From the NCBI GenBank assembly GCA_020698575.1, contig CM036256.1:12601908-12665907 (forward strand): 64,000 nt of DNA, written 5' to 3'. This DNA is from Bostrychus sinensis. Its lineage: Eukaryota > Chordata > Actinopteri > Gobiiformes > Eleotridae. The notes under the pieces are model-generated. The model had not been told where the DNA came from. It worked only from the letters and a program-made list of their open reading frames with translations, and searched no databases. The translations under genes were made by a program, and so were the position numbers. This document shows, piece after piece, positions 21,381 to 32,724 of this stretch. The number at the start of each line of letters is the position of its first letter. The stretch's first letter is position 1.

Positions 21381-21615
21381 TGTCTAAAAACTTTAAATTT
21401 TAAGGTTTGCTCTCTATATTTTTTTAACTCATCTTACAGCAAACTTACTATCTACTGTTGAGAAAAGGTATTATTATTGATAATAATAAAACTAAATATA
21501 CTAAATTTAACAAAAGAATAATACTTTTTCTAAGCAGTAGATAGTAAGTTGGCTGTAAAATGAGTTTAAAAAATAATGATAGAGAGCAAAACTTCAATTT
21601 TAAAGTTTTTAGACA
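21381..21615. repeat. long near-perfect inverted repeat (hairpin)
   Basis: The left arm (about 21381-21478) starts TGTCTAAAAACTTTAAA, and the right arm (about 21515-21615) is its reverse complement with few mismatches. Shared blocks include TTTGCTCTCTAT, TTACAG and 'ACTTACTATCTACTG'. The loop is about 36 bp. It may be a fold-back element or the inverted-repeat interior of a larger DNA transposon whose CACTGTAAAAAA-like end may lie at about 21740-21762. Confidence 0.85.
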
Positions 21616-21762
21616 TATGAACATCAAATTTGGTGCACAAAAAAATATTTGTTGTTGAAAACTTAAAATTTTGAGTTGGCTCCACAACTCAAAACTCTTG
21701 AGGGATCCTATTGCCATGAATTTTTGAATTTTTGCTGCATTTTTTTTTTTTTACAGTGTAGA

Positions 21763-23202
21763 CAGCATGTAAAAAATATCATAATAAATATAACTATGTA
21801 CTTATTTTGTCCAAGGTAATCTCCAACATCAGCGTCACTCTAAAATAAATCATTAAGAGCCTTGTGCTCTGTGATATGAAGATCATTTGTTTTTCTGGCA
21901 ATGGAAAGCTGGTTTGTTTATGTATGTTTAAATCTAAATATAGAACATGAGTATTGGTGCCTCAGTGGTAGACAGAGTAGTCAACATATTAAGCATATTA
22001 GTATTTTAACCTGTGACAGTGCTCCACTCGTCTCTGCTCCATTATCAGTCATTATGGTCGCTGTGTTATTAGCTGTCACGCCGGAGCAGCTCGGCCTGTT
22101 TGTTTGTCCGGGCGTTTGGCAGTTACTCTCAGTCCGGTGACTTCACACTTCTGGCACCGAGCGACGCGAAGCACACACCGATGACTGCTTAGGACTAAAA
22201 GACTCAGCCAAATAACAGCAAACACACTGCGCTAATCACGTTAAGCTAATGTCATTGACTGGATCCAGAGTCGGGAAAGGCCATAATAACATGGTTCAAG
22301 TGCCTAAACGCCACATTGGACTGGAGAAAATAAAGCAAAACTCAGTTAACAACAACAGCATGATTTATTTATCTGATTATAGCACTGGGCTTCAACCTGT
22401 CAAGTTAACGGTTTGTTTTGTGTAAAGAGAAACAGAATACATATGCAAATAAAACAACTCAATTTAGCTCTGTATTTAAATGAATGCAGAACAACCAAAA
22501 TGGCCACTGTCAGGATTTCTTCTCAGATATTTGAGGAACTCATCACGTACCAGTTTTGGCTTAGAGTAAGATCATATGAGGATTCATTGATGAGATCCCA
22601 AAGCTTACTGAGGTTTTTACTTCAGACCAGTATGAGGTCTGTGCATACCTTTACAACCTGTAGGCAAATACAAATACATGACACCAATTTTGAGTGGAAT
22701 TGGTTTCTCTGTCTCATTCATAAACATCATATGAACAGATTGCCAATATTTATCCACATTTTACATATTTTCCTTTTAGCTTTAGCTGCATTATCTGCCA
22801 CCTTTAAATCAATGTTGACATGTGGTGTAGAGTTGATAGTAAAGCATCTTCTTTTTATGCACTTCCAATGAAGTTGTATGCATAAATTCAACCAGAAAGA
22901 CTGTGATTTCTTTTCCCCGTTCTACACCCTGTCACTGTCATCCAATCACAGCCTGCCACCTTTGCCTCTCTTCCAATCACCTCTCAAGCCATTCAGATAT
23001 ACAGCATACACCCTCTTTCCTCAGTAACCCTCCTCCTCCGCCCCCAACTCCACCGCAGCACCAGAACCATCAGCCTCCTCAGCCTCTCCTTCATTTGTCT
23101 GTGTTTGTTTTAAGTCGTACATGTTTTGTATTTGAGGAAAACACACAATCACACAACTTGAACAGACTTAAAACAAACAATATAGTGTATACATATATAT
23201 AT
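21763..23202. other. no gene: unique spacer
   Basis: No supported exon is seen. A GC-richer segment at 22050-22190 has several CpGs. At 23025-23095 a short dispersed repeat (CCACCGCAGCACCAGAACCA) recurs at 41165-41215. Confidence 0.35.
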
Positions 23203-23700
23203 GAGATGGATGTGAAGAGCAGCCAGAAACGCATGGACACTCAGATGGATGAGGCGGTAGACCTTGTCTTGGTACAGGCCTGGCTTCTTTCTAAAGACCT
23301 GTGTGAACACTTCAGAGTACACTGAGGCCGCTGTAGCGTCCAGGCCACACTCGGTCAGGTCAGACTCAGATCAGGTTTCCTTTCTGCAGCTGCTCAAAGG
23401 CCAGTTTTCCTAGAGGCTCCACCATCTTCCTGGTCTCTGGAGTCCAGGGAGGATCCTTCTCAGAGCGTCAATCATACTTGAGGCTCTTCACTTTGGCTTT
23501 GACCACCAGGAAATGGATGTGTGGGAGACCTAGGCACCGGTATGTACAATGTACTGCATGGTGTAGGAGAATCCTACCTGAGGATCTCCAGTCTGCAGAA
23601 GGGACTCTTCAGACCAGCACACAGTAGATCCACTCCTGAGTCCTTGAGACGGTTGTTACTGAAATACAGGTGTCTCAGACTGGAGGAGCGGTCTCAGACG
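23203..23700 (-). pseudogene. NLR (NLRC3-like) immune-receptor pseudogene fragment, scrambled
   Basis: Reading the minus strand, 23700-23578 encodes one leucine-rich repeat (LYFSNNRLKDSGVDLLCAGL...CRLEILR) that ends at a splice donor (CTCAG|GTAGG). This layout is typical of fish NLR LRR exons. Next, 23545-23330 encodes part of the region after NACHT (HFLVVKAKVKSLKYD, then EPLGKLAFEQLQKGNLI). After a frame-breaking deletion come SDLTECGLD and ASVYSEVFTQVF, then GLYQDKVYRLIHLSVHAFLA, the usual '...HLSIQEFLAAL' block of the family. NACHT-side sequence follows the LRR here, the reverse of normal order, and a stop and a frameshift are present. It is a dead, rearranged genomic fragment, not a retrocopy. 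Confidence 0.85.
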
Positions 23701-23839
23701 GTATATTACGTATGTATATTAATTTGGCACTGGTATGCCCTATCTGACTGCAGAGAAATGATCCAATGTACACAGCCTGTGAGTTCTTGTTAAGAGACAA
23801 AAAACCTGTGTAATGAGGGTAGCAGTTATTGTGCAGTGA

Positions 23840-23945
23840 TTCACATATCAATTTGGCATAGTTTTTTGCACTTGCAGGATGTCCTTCCTGATGGAACTGT
23901 TGTTGGTTTGGGACTGACACAAGGAGCACACTGGATTGTGACGCT
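23840..23945 (-). repeat. tRNA-SINE body copy
   Basis: The minus strand reads TCACAATCCAGTGTGCTCCT, 'TGTGTCAGTCCCAAACC', then AGGAAGGACATCCTGCAAG, a diverged member of the family. Confidence 0.75.
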
Positions 23946-24968
23946 GTGTGATAATCTTTGTGTAATAGTATGTAAAATGTGTTAATTTGTGTCCATATGC
24001 CAAAATTAGATGAAAAATGCATTCATTTCATTGAACATTACACTTCCAGCTGTATTATTAAATCACATAATATCATTTGTTAAACAGGTCCAGATGGTTT
24101 GTTTTCATTGTAGAGAATTTGTGCGATGAATACAGCCCTCCTTTGTAGAAAAATCTCTCGCTGCCATTCATGTGACAGCGTGCGACTGTCACAGGGAGAT
24201 CAAGAGCCATATCTAGAACAGCGAGTCTCTTGAGGGCGAAGTGTAGAAGCATTAAAAAATAATGACAAAGTTAGATAAACCTGAAAGAGTGTATTGATGA
24301 TTAGAGAGCAGTGAGCCATGGCCTGTGCTGTAGTACATGATCCAATTCATTGCTGCAAAGTGGCGAAGGAGAATCTAATGTATAAATATAAATACATTTG
24401 TGTGCATTTGAAATGTCTGTGGTGGGAAAAAAAAAAAAAAAAAAAACTTTTGGTCTTGCAACTGCTGTCAAATCTGAATCAAATCTGTATATCCAAATTA
24501 CTACATGCAAACTTTGTAACGTGCAGTGGAGAGTTGAGTTTTTATGAGAAAATTAAGGCTTGACTATGGTATGACTATTTTTCCTCTGATGTAGTATGCT
24601 TCTCAGCTGATGGTAACAGATGTCTTACATCTTGGTAACATGATGACTAGTCCAGATGACTAAACATGACTTGGATGGACAAAGATGTGTATTAAATGTG
24701 TTAACGTTGTCTATCTCAGAAATAAAATGTATTATTTAATGAATGAATGAAAGATGAAGTGAGACATAAGGGTGCTCAGTTTGTGAACGGTGAATATTTG
24801 TCAGTGTCTCTCAGTGTCAGTCCTGTATTTATCTGGTCATCGTCTAGTGTGTACCCCGCCTAAGGCCCATACTTGCTGGCAAATAGGTGATTTAAAAAAG
24901 AAAAGCAGGAAAGGTAGCTTTTCTGATGCTGTGTGCTAGGGAGGTAGAATTGTAACAGCAAATGTGAC
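23946..24968. other. no gene: AT-rich spacer
   Basis: A poly-A run lies at 24427-24446. The piece at 24845-24880 (GTGTACCCCGCCTAAGGCCC) is the tail part of a SINE-like repeat also seen at 15230-15275. Confidence 0.35.
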
Positions 24969-25210
24969 ACTTTAAATGTCCTCTATTATGCTAAATCAAC
25001 TTTTTTGAGCTTTTAACCATGTTATAATGTTGTTTGCACCTCAAGGACATACCTTGAATAGTATTTAGTTTCATCCACACATGTCTGAGTAATCCTGTTT
25101 CCTGAGGCGGTCCCTTTCTCAAGGACTAAAAATGCTCAGGGCTTACGGCTCTGTGTAGTTACATGAAACCAGGAAGTTCTCCTGCACGTTTCTAAAGCTA
25201 AATACACACC
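24969..25210 (+). mobile_element. TTAA-type MITE, subfamily A, 5' half only
   Basis: Begins 'CTTTAAATGTCCTCTATTAT' and continues through TTGAGCTTTTAACCATGTTA, TTGCACCTCAAGGACATACC, TGAGTAATCCTGTTTCCTGA and GAAACCAGGAAGTTCTCCTG. The half with the CTCF-like motif is missing. Confidence 0.85.
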
Positions 25211-25364
25211 AACCAAACCCCAGCTGCAGGCAGAAGACGCAGAACAACTACTCCGTCACCTAACATCTTCCCTGGTTGGTACAAAAAGTGTCAACAGACA
25301 CACCAGGGTGACCTAGATCAACTACAGTGCAGCGCATACGTCCTGTGCATGTACAAGACGTCCA

Positions 25365-25480
25365 ACCTCATGTCCCCTAACTAATCTATCAAAGTCTCTC
25401 TTCTTTGCATCACTGACGTCTCTACCTGCCAGGGTCTAAGCGCCAAAGTTTTTTCCTTCAACAAATTATCCATTACACTT
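25365..25480 (+). repeat. dispersed repeat, second copy at 41250-41365
   Basis: Both copies contain 'CCCCTAACTAATCT', 'ATCACTGACGTCT', TACCTGCCAGG and 'TCCTTCAACAAATTATC'-like sequence ending in CATTACACTTCT/CTGTCACTCC. This resembles the 3' end of a retroelement, but I cannot name it. Confidence 0.6.
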
Positions 25481-28018
25481 CTCTTATTTGTCTGTGTTTG
25501 TTTTAAGTCTCTCCAAGTTGTGTGATTGTGTGTTTTCCTGAAGTGCGTACGTTCTGTGCATGTGCTAGAAGTAGTAATAGTATTAAGTATCCATAACAGC
25601 AGGCAGTGTTAGTGGTTAACTCCACTGATAAGGAATTTTTGTTAACAAACTCGCAACACTCAAGTGGTTTACTCACATATTTAGCAAGGAATAATAATAA
25701 TAATGTAAAACCTTTAGGGTTTAGTAGACGCATGTTGATGATCACATCTTTGCTAGATTTTTTATAACCAACCATCCTAGTCCCCAATTGGACATCATCA
25801 AATGGTGAGACACAGCAGCTCTCCCTGTAGGCCGTCCCAGAGCCCAGCAGCCCATTCCCTGTAACAGGACTCACACTGAGAAACAGCTGTCAGTCAGAGG
25901 TACCTCTGAGGTATACGTCCTGCTGCAGCCGCTCTGCCTCACTCCGAGTGGGAGGACTGACTGACTCACAGCAGCTTGTGAAAATGTTCGTATCCATATG
26001 GGAAAGACTGTCTGCCGCATGTCCGACCATCACGCTGTAAAACTCAGCACCACACGGACACCAATGCTGCTAATTCATTTATCACTACACTTAATATGAT
26101 TTTAAACAGAGCAAATCATTTGTGAATACTTCATCTGCATTTATGCAAAGAGAGAGCGGGATGACTCACCGCTGCAGTGTGTCTGGGCGTCTGCTGCTTC
26201 TGGTTAAGGTTAATCAAACATGGTGGTCACAGTCAATAAAAAGACATATGTTAATGCGGCCAGGCGTGAACTCCAGCCTGCTGAATGGAAATGGGATGCA
26301 TCCAATCACCGGCCTGACCTCCACAGAGCAAACACAGAAATGCAGCCGGAATACAAGAAGAAGACACTGGAGGGGTGCGCTGGGCAAGTGTCCAGTGTAT
26401 TGTTGACTTTGCCTCCAGAGGAAAAAAAAAAACAAAACTAAAAAAATAAAGTAGGAGGTTGTTGGAGCTAAGATACCAGTAATACCAATGTGGAAGTCTG
26501 GAGTTAGAGAACGTATGCGTCTACAGAGGCAGGAAGGGTACCTCATTCAGTAGCTGGGCATATGAAAGGTCAAAGCTTATGAGAAGTTGTGTGTGGACAA
26601 TTAGTCATGTTGTAAAGCTTGGACTTAAAGCTCTATGTCATGGACTTAAAGCTCTATGCTAAAATGCAACTTCATTGCAATTTTGTAGCTAAAAAGGAAG
26701 GCAAGAAGGAGCACTTCCTGGACCTCCAGAAGGCAGTATAAGAGTAGCAAAAAGAGGTGCTCTTTAGGAAGGGACAGGCAATGCAAAAACAACAAAATAT
26801 CCAAGGCACATTCTTATAATTTAAGAGAATACTTGAGAAGATTGAGTTCTCCAAGGACAAAGCATGGGTGTAGCAAAGGTAAATGTTGGGAACTAGTGCT
26901 GATGACCACACCACACGGTAATGGAAGCATCAGTGGATAATACTGACAGAGTCAAAAAACAGATACAAAGCATGACAGTCTGACATCAGTAGTATTTATT
27001 TTGTAAAAGTTTGTCTGTGAAACTAGTGGTTACACTTGTGGCATGTATCAATCATACAGACAGTGAACCTCATGTGGGACTCGCCTGACAGTTTTGTTTT
27101 AATCTCGGAATCATTCAGGTGGAGACAAGAAAAGTGAAACGGTGTTTAAATAAATGCTGAATTAAAATGGTGGAGCTCTACACTGGGAATCAACAGAATC
27201 GCCTTCAGGAATCTTCCTGCATAGGTCATTGCAGAGGTATAAAGCAATGAAACTGCAATGCAACTTTTTACTAAAACACTTATTGCCTCAAAATCATCTT
27301 ACAGTGCACCGGGCTCAGTACAAATCCCACCACAACTCATCTGTTCTCATAATCCACATATGTGACAGACCAACACATTTCTTTACACATATAAGGTATA
27401 CATAGCCACTGAGGAGCGTAATGCCCCATGTGGGTTTGCAGCACTGCAGATGAAGACAAAGTCCTTTTCATATGTTGCATTACTGAAAGTATGACACATA
27501 CAGTAAGTGATAAACCAGGAGATTCTTTGAAAAAAACATCATTCAGTCAGACGCTGAAACTTTGCTTTTGCCCTTGAGCAATTGCCATAAAGACAGAGTT
27601 TCTAGTGGATGGTGGAATGTTTTACAATCAATAAATGTGTGAAACCTAGCAGCTTTTTATTGGATCGAATGTCAGTAGTTTTGATTTAAATTACTCTAGA
27701 CAAACTTCACTCTGCTTTATTACTTTGCAAACTGCAATTAAACAAAAAGCTTATGATGTGTGAATGCATTTAATATGTGTCCTTATAACTGAAGTGATAA
27801 GTAGTGAGTCAATGCAAGATATATAAATCTTCTGGCAGCATAATACAATAATCTAATATTTCGTCTTGAGTTACATATCAGGAGTAAGTTTGTCTGTAGT
27901 TAGTCCATTACTTTGGACCCACATCTAAATTAGGCAACTTGTACATTCACATAGGTATCCCATAACAGGATTATAACAAAATATAAATACATCTGCCTCC
28001 AAGTGTGCAATGATGTGC
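25481..28018. other. no gene: unique spacer
   Basis: Short open frames on both strands show no recognisable domain. I see no RNA gene or larger repeat. Confidence 0.35.
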
Positions 28019-28019
28019 A

Positions 28020-28062
28020 TGTTGATTTGGTGTAGGTTTTGCATCAGATGCCCTTCCACAGT
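28020..28062 (-). repeat. tRNA-SINE body 3' fragment
   Basis: The minus strand reads GGAAGGGCATCTGATGCAAA, then ACCTACACCAAAT, the terminal part of the family only. Confidence 0.65.
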
Positions 28063-28091
28063 CTTCCTTTATCCATGACTTGGTCTTTTAT

Positions 28092-28280
28092 GAGAAAAGA
28101 GAATAAATGAGTTGTGATTAAATTGACAGAGGCAGCACTGAGGCCGCTGCAGATGAGACGCTGGTGCTTCGTGCGAGATGTGTCTCATGACAGTCAGGAG
28201 AGTCCTTCATCACACCACTGCTGTGAACCACGGCTCTGTCCCAACCCAGTGTTTGGGAACCCCGTGTCTGTGAAGGTTTT
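28092..28280. repeat. dispersed element copy 1 of 3 (hAT-like terminus)
   Basis: Shares 'ATGAGTTGTGATTAAATTGA', CAGAGGCAGCACTGAGG, CCGCTGCAGATGAG and CCCAGTGTTTGGGAACC with 30320-30515. On the minus strand the last motif reads GGTTCCCAAACACTGGG, like a hAT-type end, so this is more likely a transposon remnant than a duplicated enhancer. Confidence 0.65.
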
Positions 28281-28954
28281 CAGTCGTCCAGATCATCATA
28301 TATTGAAACATGTCTGGAATAAATTCAGTATGTATATTAACATTTTTAAACCTTTCTAGGAACCATTTTTAAGCAGGACTACTTTGGCAGCATTGTGAAA
28401 TAATAGTTTTATTAATTTGCACATATTATTGGTAGGTTTATCTTAGTTTTCCTCAATGGTACTTAAGCTAAATTAGAAGTATGTTTGCAGTATGTTTAAA
28501 CATAGCTAATCAGTATTAAAAATTCAGTTAAATTGTTCAAAGATCTGTTTATGCAGCTTTAGGTTTTCTATTCGTTTAGTGTAGTTGAATTAAAACATGC
28601 TGCAGTTGTCAATAGAGTCTGTGCAAAGCCATGTCCCTCGCCCTGCATTAAACTTTGTGAGACTTCAGAGACAGCCAGCTCTTCTGAAGTCGGTGCAGGA
28701 CCAGACAGAAACAGACTAAACAAAATGCAGCGCTCAGAAAAACGCTGGAGGCTTTAAGCACCGTTGCGAGTGAGAGTGTATCGATCTTTGGTTGCAACAA
28801 CTTCCTCTGTCAGCAAATTTCTATTTCTGGAAGCTGCCTATATCTCAGGAAGCCAACGAGACCTGATTTGTGGGGAATCACTTCCACTACATCGTCTCTC
28901 CTGGAGTCCAGGTGATCTGTTTTAATCCACTGTGTGTTGTCAACCCAGCTACAA

Positions 28955-29065
28955 GGGTCACAAGCCAGTGTACTTTTTGTGCTAGTCCCAAGCCTGGATA
29001 AATGGAGAGGGTTGTCAGGAAGGGCATCCAGTGTAAAACCTATGCCAAATTGATATACAAATCAC
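28955..29065 (+). repeat. tRNA-SINE body copy, well preserved
   Basis: Contains GGTCACAAGCCAGTGTACTT, 'GTGCTAGTCCCAAGCC', GGATAAATGGAGAGGGTTG, AGGAAGGGCATCCAGTGTAA and AACCTATGCCAAATTGATA. It is the best reference copy in the window. Confidence 0.9.
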
Positions 29066-29309
29066 TGCACACTTGAGGCAGTAGGCAAGTAGGGGTAAGT
29101 GCTTTTTTATGTAATTTGTACCTTCTGAGTCCTTTTTCTTTTACTTAAAAAACAGTTCTTGTTCTTAAGAAAACTTTGAAAAAAATTAAGATGCTAATCA
29201 CAGTAGAACATTTCAAGTGTTAAATATATATATATATTATGATTTTATAAAAAAAAAATAATAGCTCATTTCTCAACCAGGTGGGGTGGGGGCATTAAAA
29301 GTCTGGTTA

Positions 29310-29311
<2 letters not shown>

Positions 29312-29391
<80 letters not shown>
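29312..29391. repeat. (TA)n microsatellite
   Basis: About 40 TA units with one TT interruption. It is self-complementary, so it can form cruciform or slipped structures. A shorter (AT)n lies at 29226-29238. Confidence 0.97.
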
Positions 29392-29394
<3 letters not shown>

Positions 29395-30319
29395 AGCTGG
29401 AGGAGCATTTTATTTTGCAGCTAATTGTGTTAATTCTTCAGTAAGATGTCTAGGTACGGAGCTCAGCTGTGCCCATCCAGAAGTAAATTTCCCATAATTT
29501 TTGCCACTTTGAGAAAAATACATATAAGAGTCTAAAAGCTCAATGGGGTAACTCATGACCATAGCACAATCAATTTGAAATCAAAAAAATGTTTGAAACT
29601 TGTAAAAAGACAAAGCTACAAATGTATTTTGCTGATTATATTTTTATCAAAATGATTGTGTTATGATCACGAGTTACTACACAGCTGATTAGCCTCTGTC
29701 AAGCTTTGAAGATCTTAAAATAAAGTCTAGGGGAAAAATTAATGGGAAATTTTGAGTTTTATAAAAGGAGAATTTTAGAAAGGCAGAGTATGTATTATTA
29801 GTTTTGGATGCTACTTATGTTTGGGACCTCAAGTGGCACTGCATTAAAACAGACCTGGCTCTGTACAAGAAATCACTGCATGGATCAGGAACATTTCCGG
29901 CAATCCAACTTATTTTAACTGAGGTTGTATGTTGCCACTTAAGCTAAATTTACCTCCACTCATCATACTCATCATTAACATTATACCTATACAGAGTGAA
30001 TAAAATCTCCAGAGCCGTACTTTTTCTCATGTCAGCATCGAAGAAAGGGGTTTTTCTCCCATCGAGCAGGGGCAGGGGGAACCTCAGGGGACGCCAGTTC
30101 ACTGTAGCACTGACAGCTACAGCCTTCTGAGAAACCCTCGCACATTCAAGATTCAGATCCCAAGTGCGTGTGGAGCACTTAGTGACAAGATGACTTGGAC
30201 AGCAAAACAAACACGTCCCGCTCCACTGCCCTCGCCCTATTAACTACTGTGCAAACATATCTACAACAAGCATTTAGAGGGATAGTTTAAGGCAGCCGAA
30301 AAATATATACAACCTCTCA
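29392..30319. other. no gene: unique spacer
   Basis: No supported exon or RNA is seen. The GC-richer part 30000-30235 is unique. Confidence 0.35.
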
Positions 30320-30515
30320 GGAGAGAAGACAATCAATGAGTTGTGATTAAATCGACAGAGGCATCACCGAGGACCGCTGCAGAGGAGGAGCTGGTGGTTA
30401 GCGAGCGGTGTGAGACGTGATTCATGGCAGTCTGGAGAGTCATTCGTTCTCAAAAACCACTTTGGTGTCCAGGCCCAGTGTTTTGGAACCACTGTCTTGA
30501 CTGTGAAGGTTGCCA
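30320..30515. repeat. dispersed element copy 2 of 3 (hAT-like terminus)
   Basis: Homologous to 28092-28280. It also shares GGTGGTTAGCGAG, CGTGATTCA and GAGAGTCATTC with 31219-31275. It ends with CCCAGTGTTTTGGAACCACTG, which on the minus strand reads CAGTGGTTCC.... Confidence 0.65.
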
Positions 30516-30529
30516 TGTACAGTAACTCA

Positions 30530-30870
30530 TTGTTCAGACCCATAGTTGCTGGGATAGGCTCCAGCCACTATGAATGAAAAAAAGAAAGTTCAGTTTTATT
30601 TGGAGCACAATCTAGCGTAAAACCTGTTGCAAGTCAGTATTTATTTGACCTTTATTTATCCAGGAAAGTCCCTTTGAGACCAAGAATCTCTTTTGCAGGG
30701 AAGTCCTAGCCCTATGAGGAAACAATTGAACATGTTTGTTTTGTTTTGGTAGTAGGGGAGACCGGAGCACCCAGAGGGCACCCACACAGGCACGGGGAGA
30801 AACTCCACACAGAAGAGCCCTGTCTGCTATGGGATTTGAACCCAAGACCTTCATGCTGGTCCTGGTAGGA
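30530..30870 (-). repeat. SINE/LINE-like repeat fragments
   Basis: Around 30755-30868 the minus strand reads GGTTCAAATCCCATAGCAGA (box-B-like), then GAGTTTCTCCCCGTGCCTGT and 'GTGGGTGCCCTCTGGGTGCT', a typical fish tRNA-SINE head and body. Around 30533-30570 a SINE tail piece (TTGCTGGGATAGGCTCCAGC) lies on the + strand. At 30637-30715 another repeat occurs (TTTATTTGACCTTTATTTAT). Confidence 0.65.
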
Positions 30871-31218
30871 GGCAGATAATGGGAAAAGTCAGAGAAAAAA
30901 ATATTAAGGAGTATTATACAAAACACAATTGACTCTGGATGAAAAAAAAGTTTGTTATTCATTTCTTTTTAAGATTTTTACATTATTTTACTACTGCCAT
31001 ATATATGGAATTAATGTTATTTTTGTCTGTGCTTATGTCTATGTTCATGTCTCTGCTCCTCTGGCATAAAAACGTCCTTTGGGATTATTAAAGTTATATC
31101 TTATTTTTACACATATACACTCAGCACAGTCATTAAAGTAGGAAGGTTTATCCAATAACCGTAACAAACGTAGCACAAAAGTAGCAATGAATATCTTTTT
31201 TCAGTTCCATTACAGAAG

Positions 31219-31275
31219 TCGGTGGTTAGCGAGAGGCACGTGCCGTGATTCACGACAATTTCGAGAGTCATTCAT
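31219..31275. repeat. dispersed element copy 3 of 3 (short)
   Basis: Only the GGTGGTTAGCGAG...GAGAGTCATTCAT core is shared with copy 2. The following 31280-31480 is unique. Confidence 0.55.
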
Positions 31276-32286
31276 CCCCCATCAGCCAGCCCACGGGGTC
31301 AGCCTTGTAATAAATATAGACATTGAGACAGAGATTGCAGCAGTGTCGGGAGCAGACCGTGATCCATGTTGTGGGTGGACTGGATGTGGCCCCGTGTCCA
31401 CACCTGACACTCTCCAATTACACATGACAGATGCTCGCTGCATGCACACGCACATTAATGCCACGCACAAGCTCCAAATCAAATCTCCATATCTGACACT
31501 CCCCCTTTCACCTCTTCCCTTTGTCCCCCGTGTGACCAGATGTGGCCCTAGTACAAATTTAATAAACACACCAGTACCATCCATCCATCCATGTGTCTAT
31601 GGCTGCAAGAAGCATATACAACAAGTTGGGAGTAAAAAAAAATCATCTGAAATGGACCAAGCCAAAATGGTAAATTATTTTAAGGTCAGATAGATCAAAA
31701 TTTGAAGAATGGCCCTTTCCCAAATTCCCCTGAGAGAGCTGTGTTTCTGGATCACGTTGACATATGGCTTCCTCCTTGCATGATATGACCTATAGCTTGC
31801 AAAGTGAGTGATTTCCAGTACAGAGTAATGTTTCCTAATGTAATGCTCCTTTTATACCCAGACATCTTACTGAAATATTGCCATTTAACATAAGTAATTG
31901 CAAAATGCTGCTCTTGCTGTTTTCTGCTAATCTAATTGAGCGTTTGCGTAACATTACTGCATTCATTTCTAATGGGACTTTTCCATATTCTGCCTTATTT
32001 GCAGCCCTTTCACCTACTTAAACTTTAAAACATGTCTGAATACTGGAACATTATTGCTATTACTTTTGGCAATCCTACCTTTGTTGTAATTTGTGCCATT
32101 TTATGCCATTGATCGCAATGGCTTCTGCTATTGTCATTTTTTTAAATATTATATTAGTTTATATTTATAGCATTGTGTTGCCTTTGACTCAATTTGTTTA
32201 AGATGTGTTGCAGCCATCAAATTCAAAATCTCCAATTATTTTTTTATGAAACAGTAATTTGTCCCAGTTTCAACACCTGATATGGA
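31276..32286. other. no gene: unique spacer
   Basis: No gene is seen. 31300-31480 is high-complexity sequence and could be regulatory. Confidence 0.35.
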
Positions 32287-32724
32287 GTTTAAAGGTCCCC
32301 TATTAGGATAAATCAACTTTTTAGAGCTTTTAACTGTATTATAATGTGTTTGCAACTCAGAAACATTCTCACTGCTCTACATAGACTCGTGAAACCAGGA
32401 AGTGCTCCTGCACATTTCTAAAGGCCATACATCACCGGACTCTATTCTGATAATTTCAGGGCTTAAATTGCTGCCACTACAAAGCAGTCAGCTCATTTAT
32501 CTATCTGATAGCATCATGTTGCTAATAGGCATGCTAAATAGTCATTCAGTCCCCACTGCTGCCAGCAGGGGGCGACATACGCCTAATCCAAGCGTACTCT
32601 GCAGTCAAAGTAACAGCTCCCCAAAAGATGTTTTCCATCCGTATGCATTATTTTAAAACATGAAATACTAATGCAAAGGTGCCAAAAGCTATTTATAAAA
32701 AAAGCATAATATGGTCCCTTTAAG
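32287..32724 (+). mobile_element. TTAA-type MITE, subfamily A, full length
   Basis: Both ends abut TTAA: left TTTAAAGGTCCCCTATTAG, right AGCATAATATGGTCCCTTTAA. The terminal inverted repeat is about 16-20 bp. TTAA target sites and AGG/CCT-type ends suggest a piggyBac-like non-autonomous element. No coding capacity. It carries a CTCF-like motif at 32562-32576. Confidence 0.9.
32562..32576 (+). promoter_or_regulatory. CTCF-like motif CCAGCAGGGGGCGAC
   Basis: Textbook match to the CTCF core in the best-preserved subfamily A copy. Confidence 0.45.

Noticed and set aside
22413..22871. 152-codon open frame, one of the longest in the window
   Set aside because: The composition is that of AT-rich non-coding DNA, with no domain I recognise and no plausible splice context.
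28092..30515. Duplicated conserved enhancer
   Set aside because: First read as a duplicated regulatory element, but the CAGTGGTTCC/GGTTCCCAAACACTGGG terminus and patchy homology fit a transposon remnant better. Kept only as a low-interest finding.
31187..31693. 168-codon open frame
   Set aside because: It begins in a dispersed repeat and runs through low-similarity sequence with microsatellite-like CATCCATCCATC. No conserved protein pattern.
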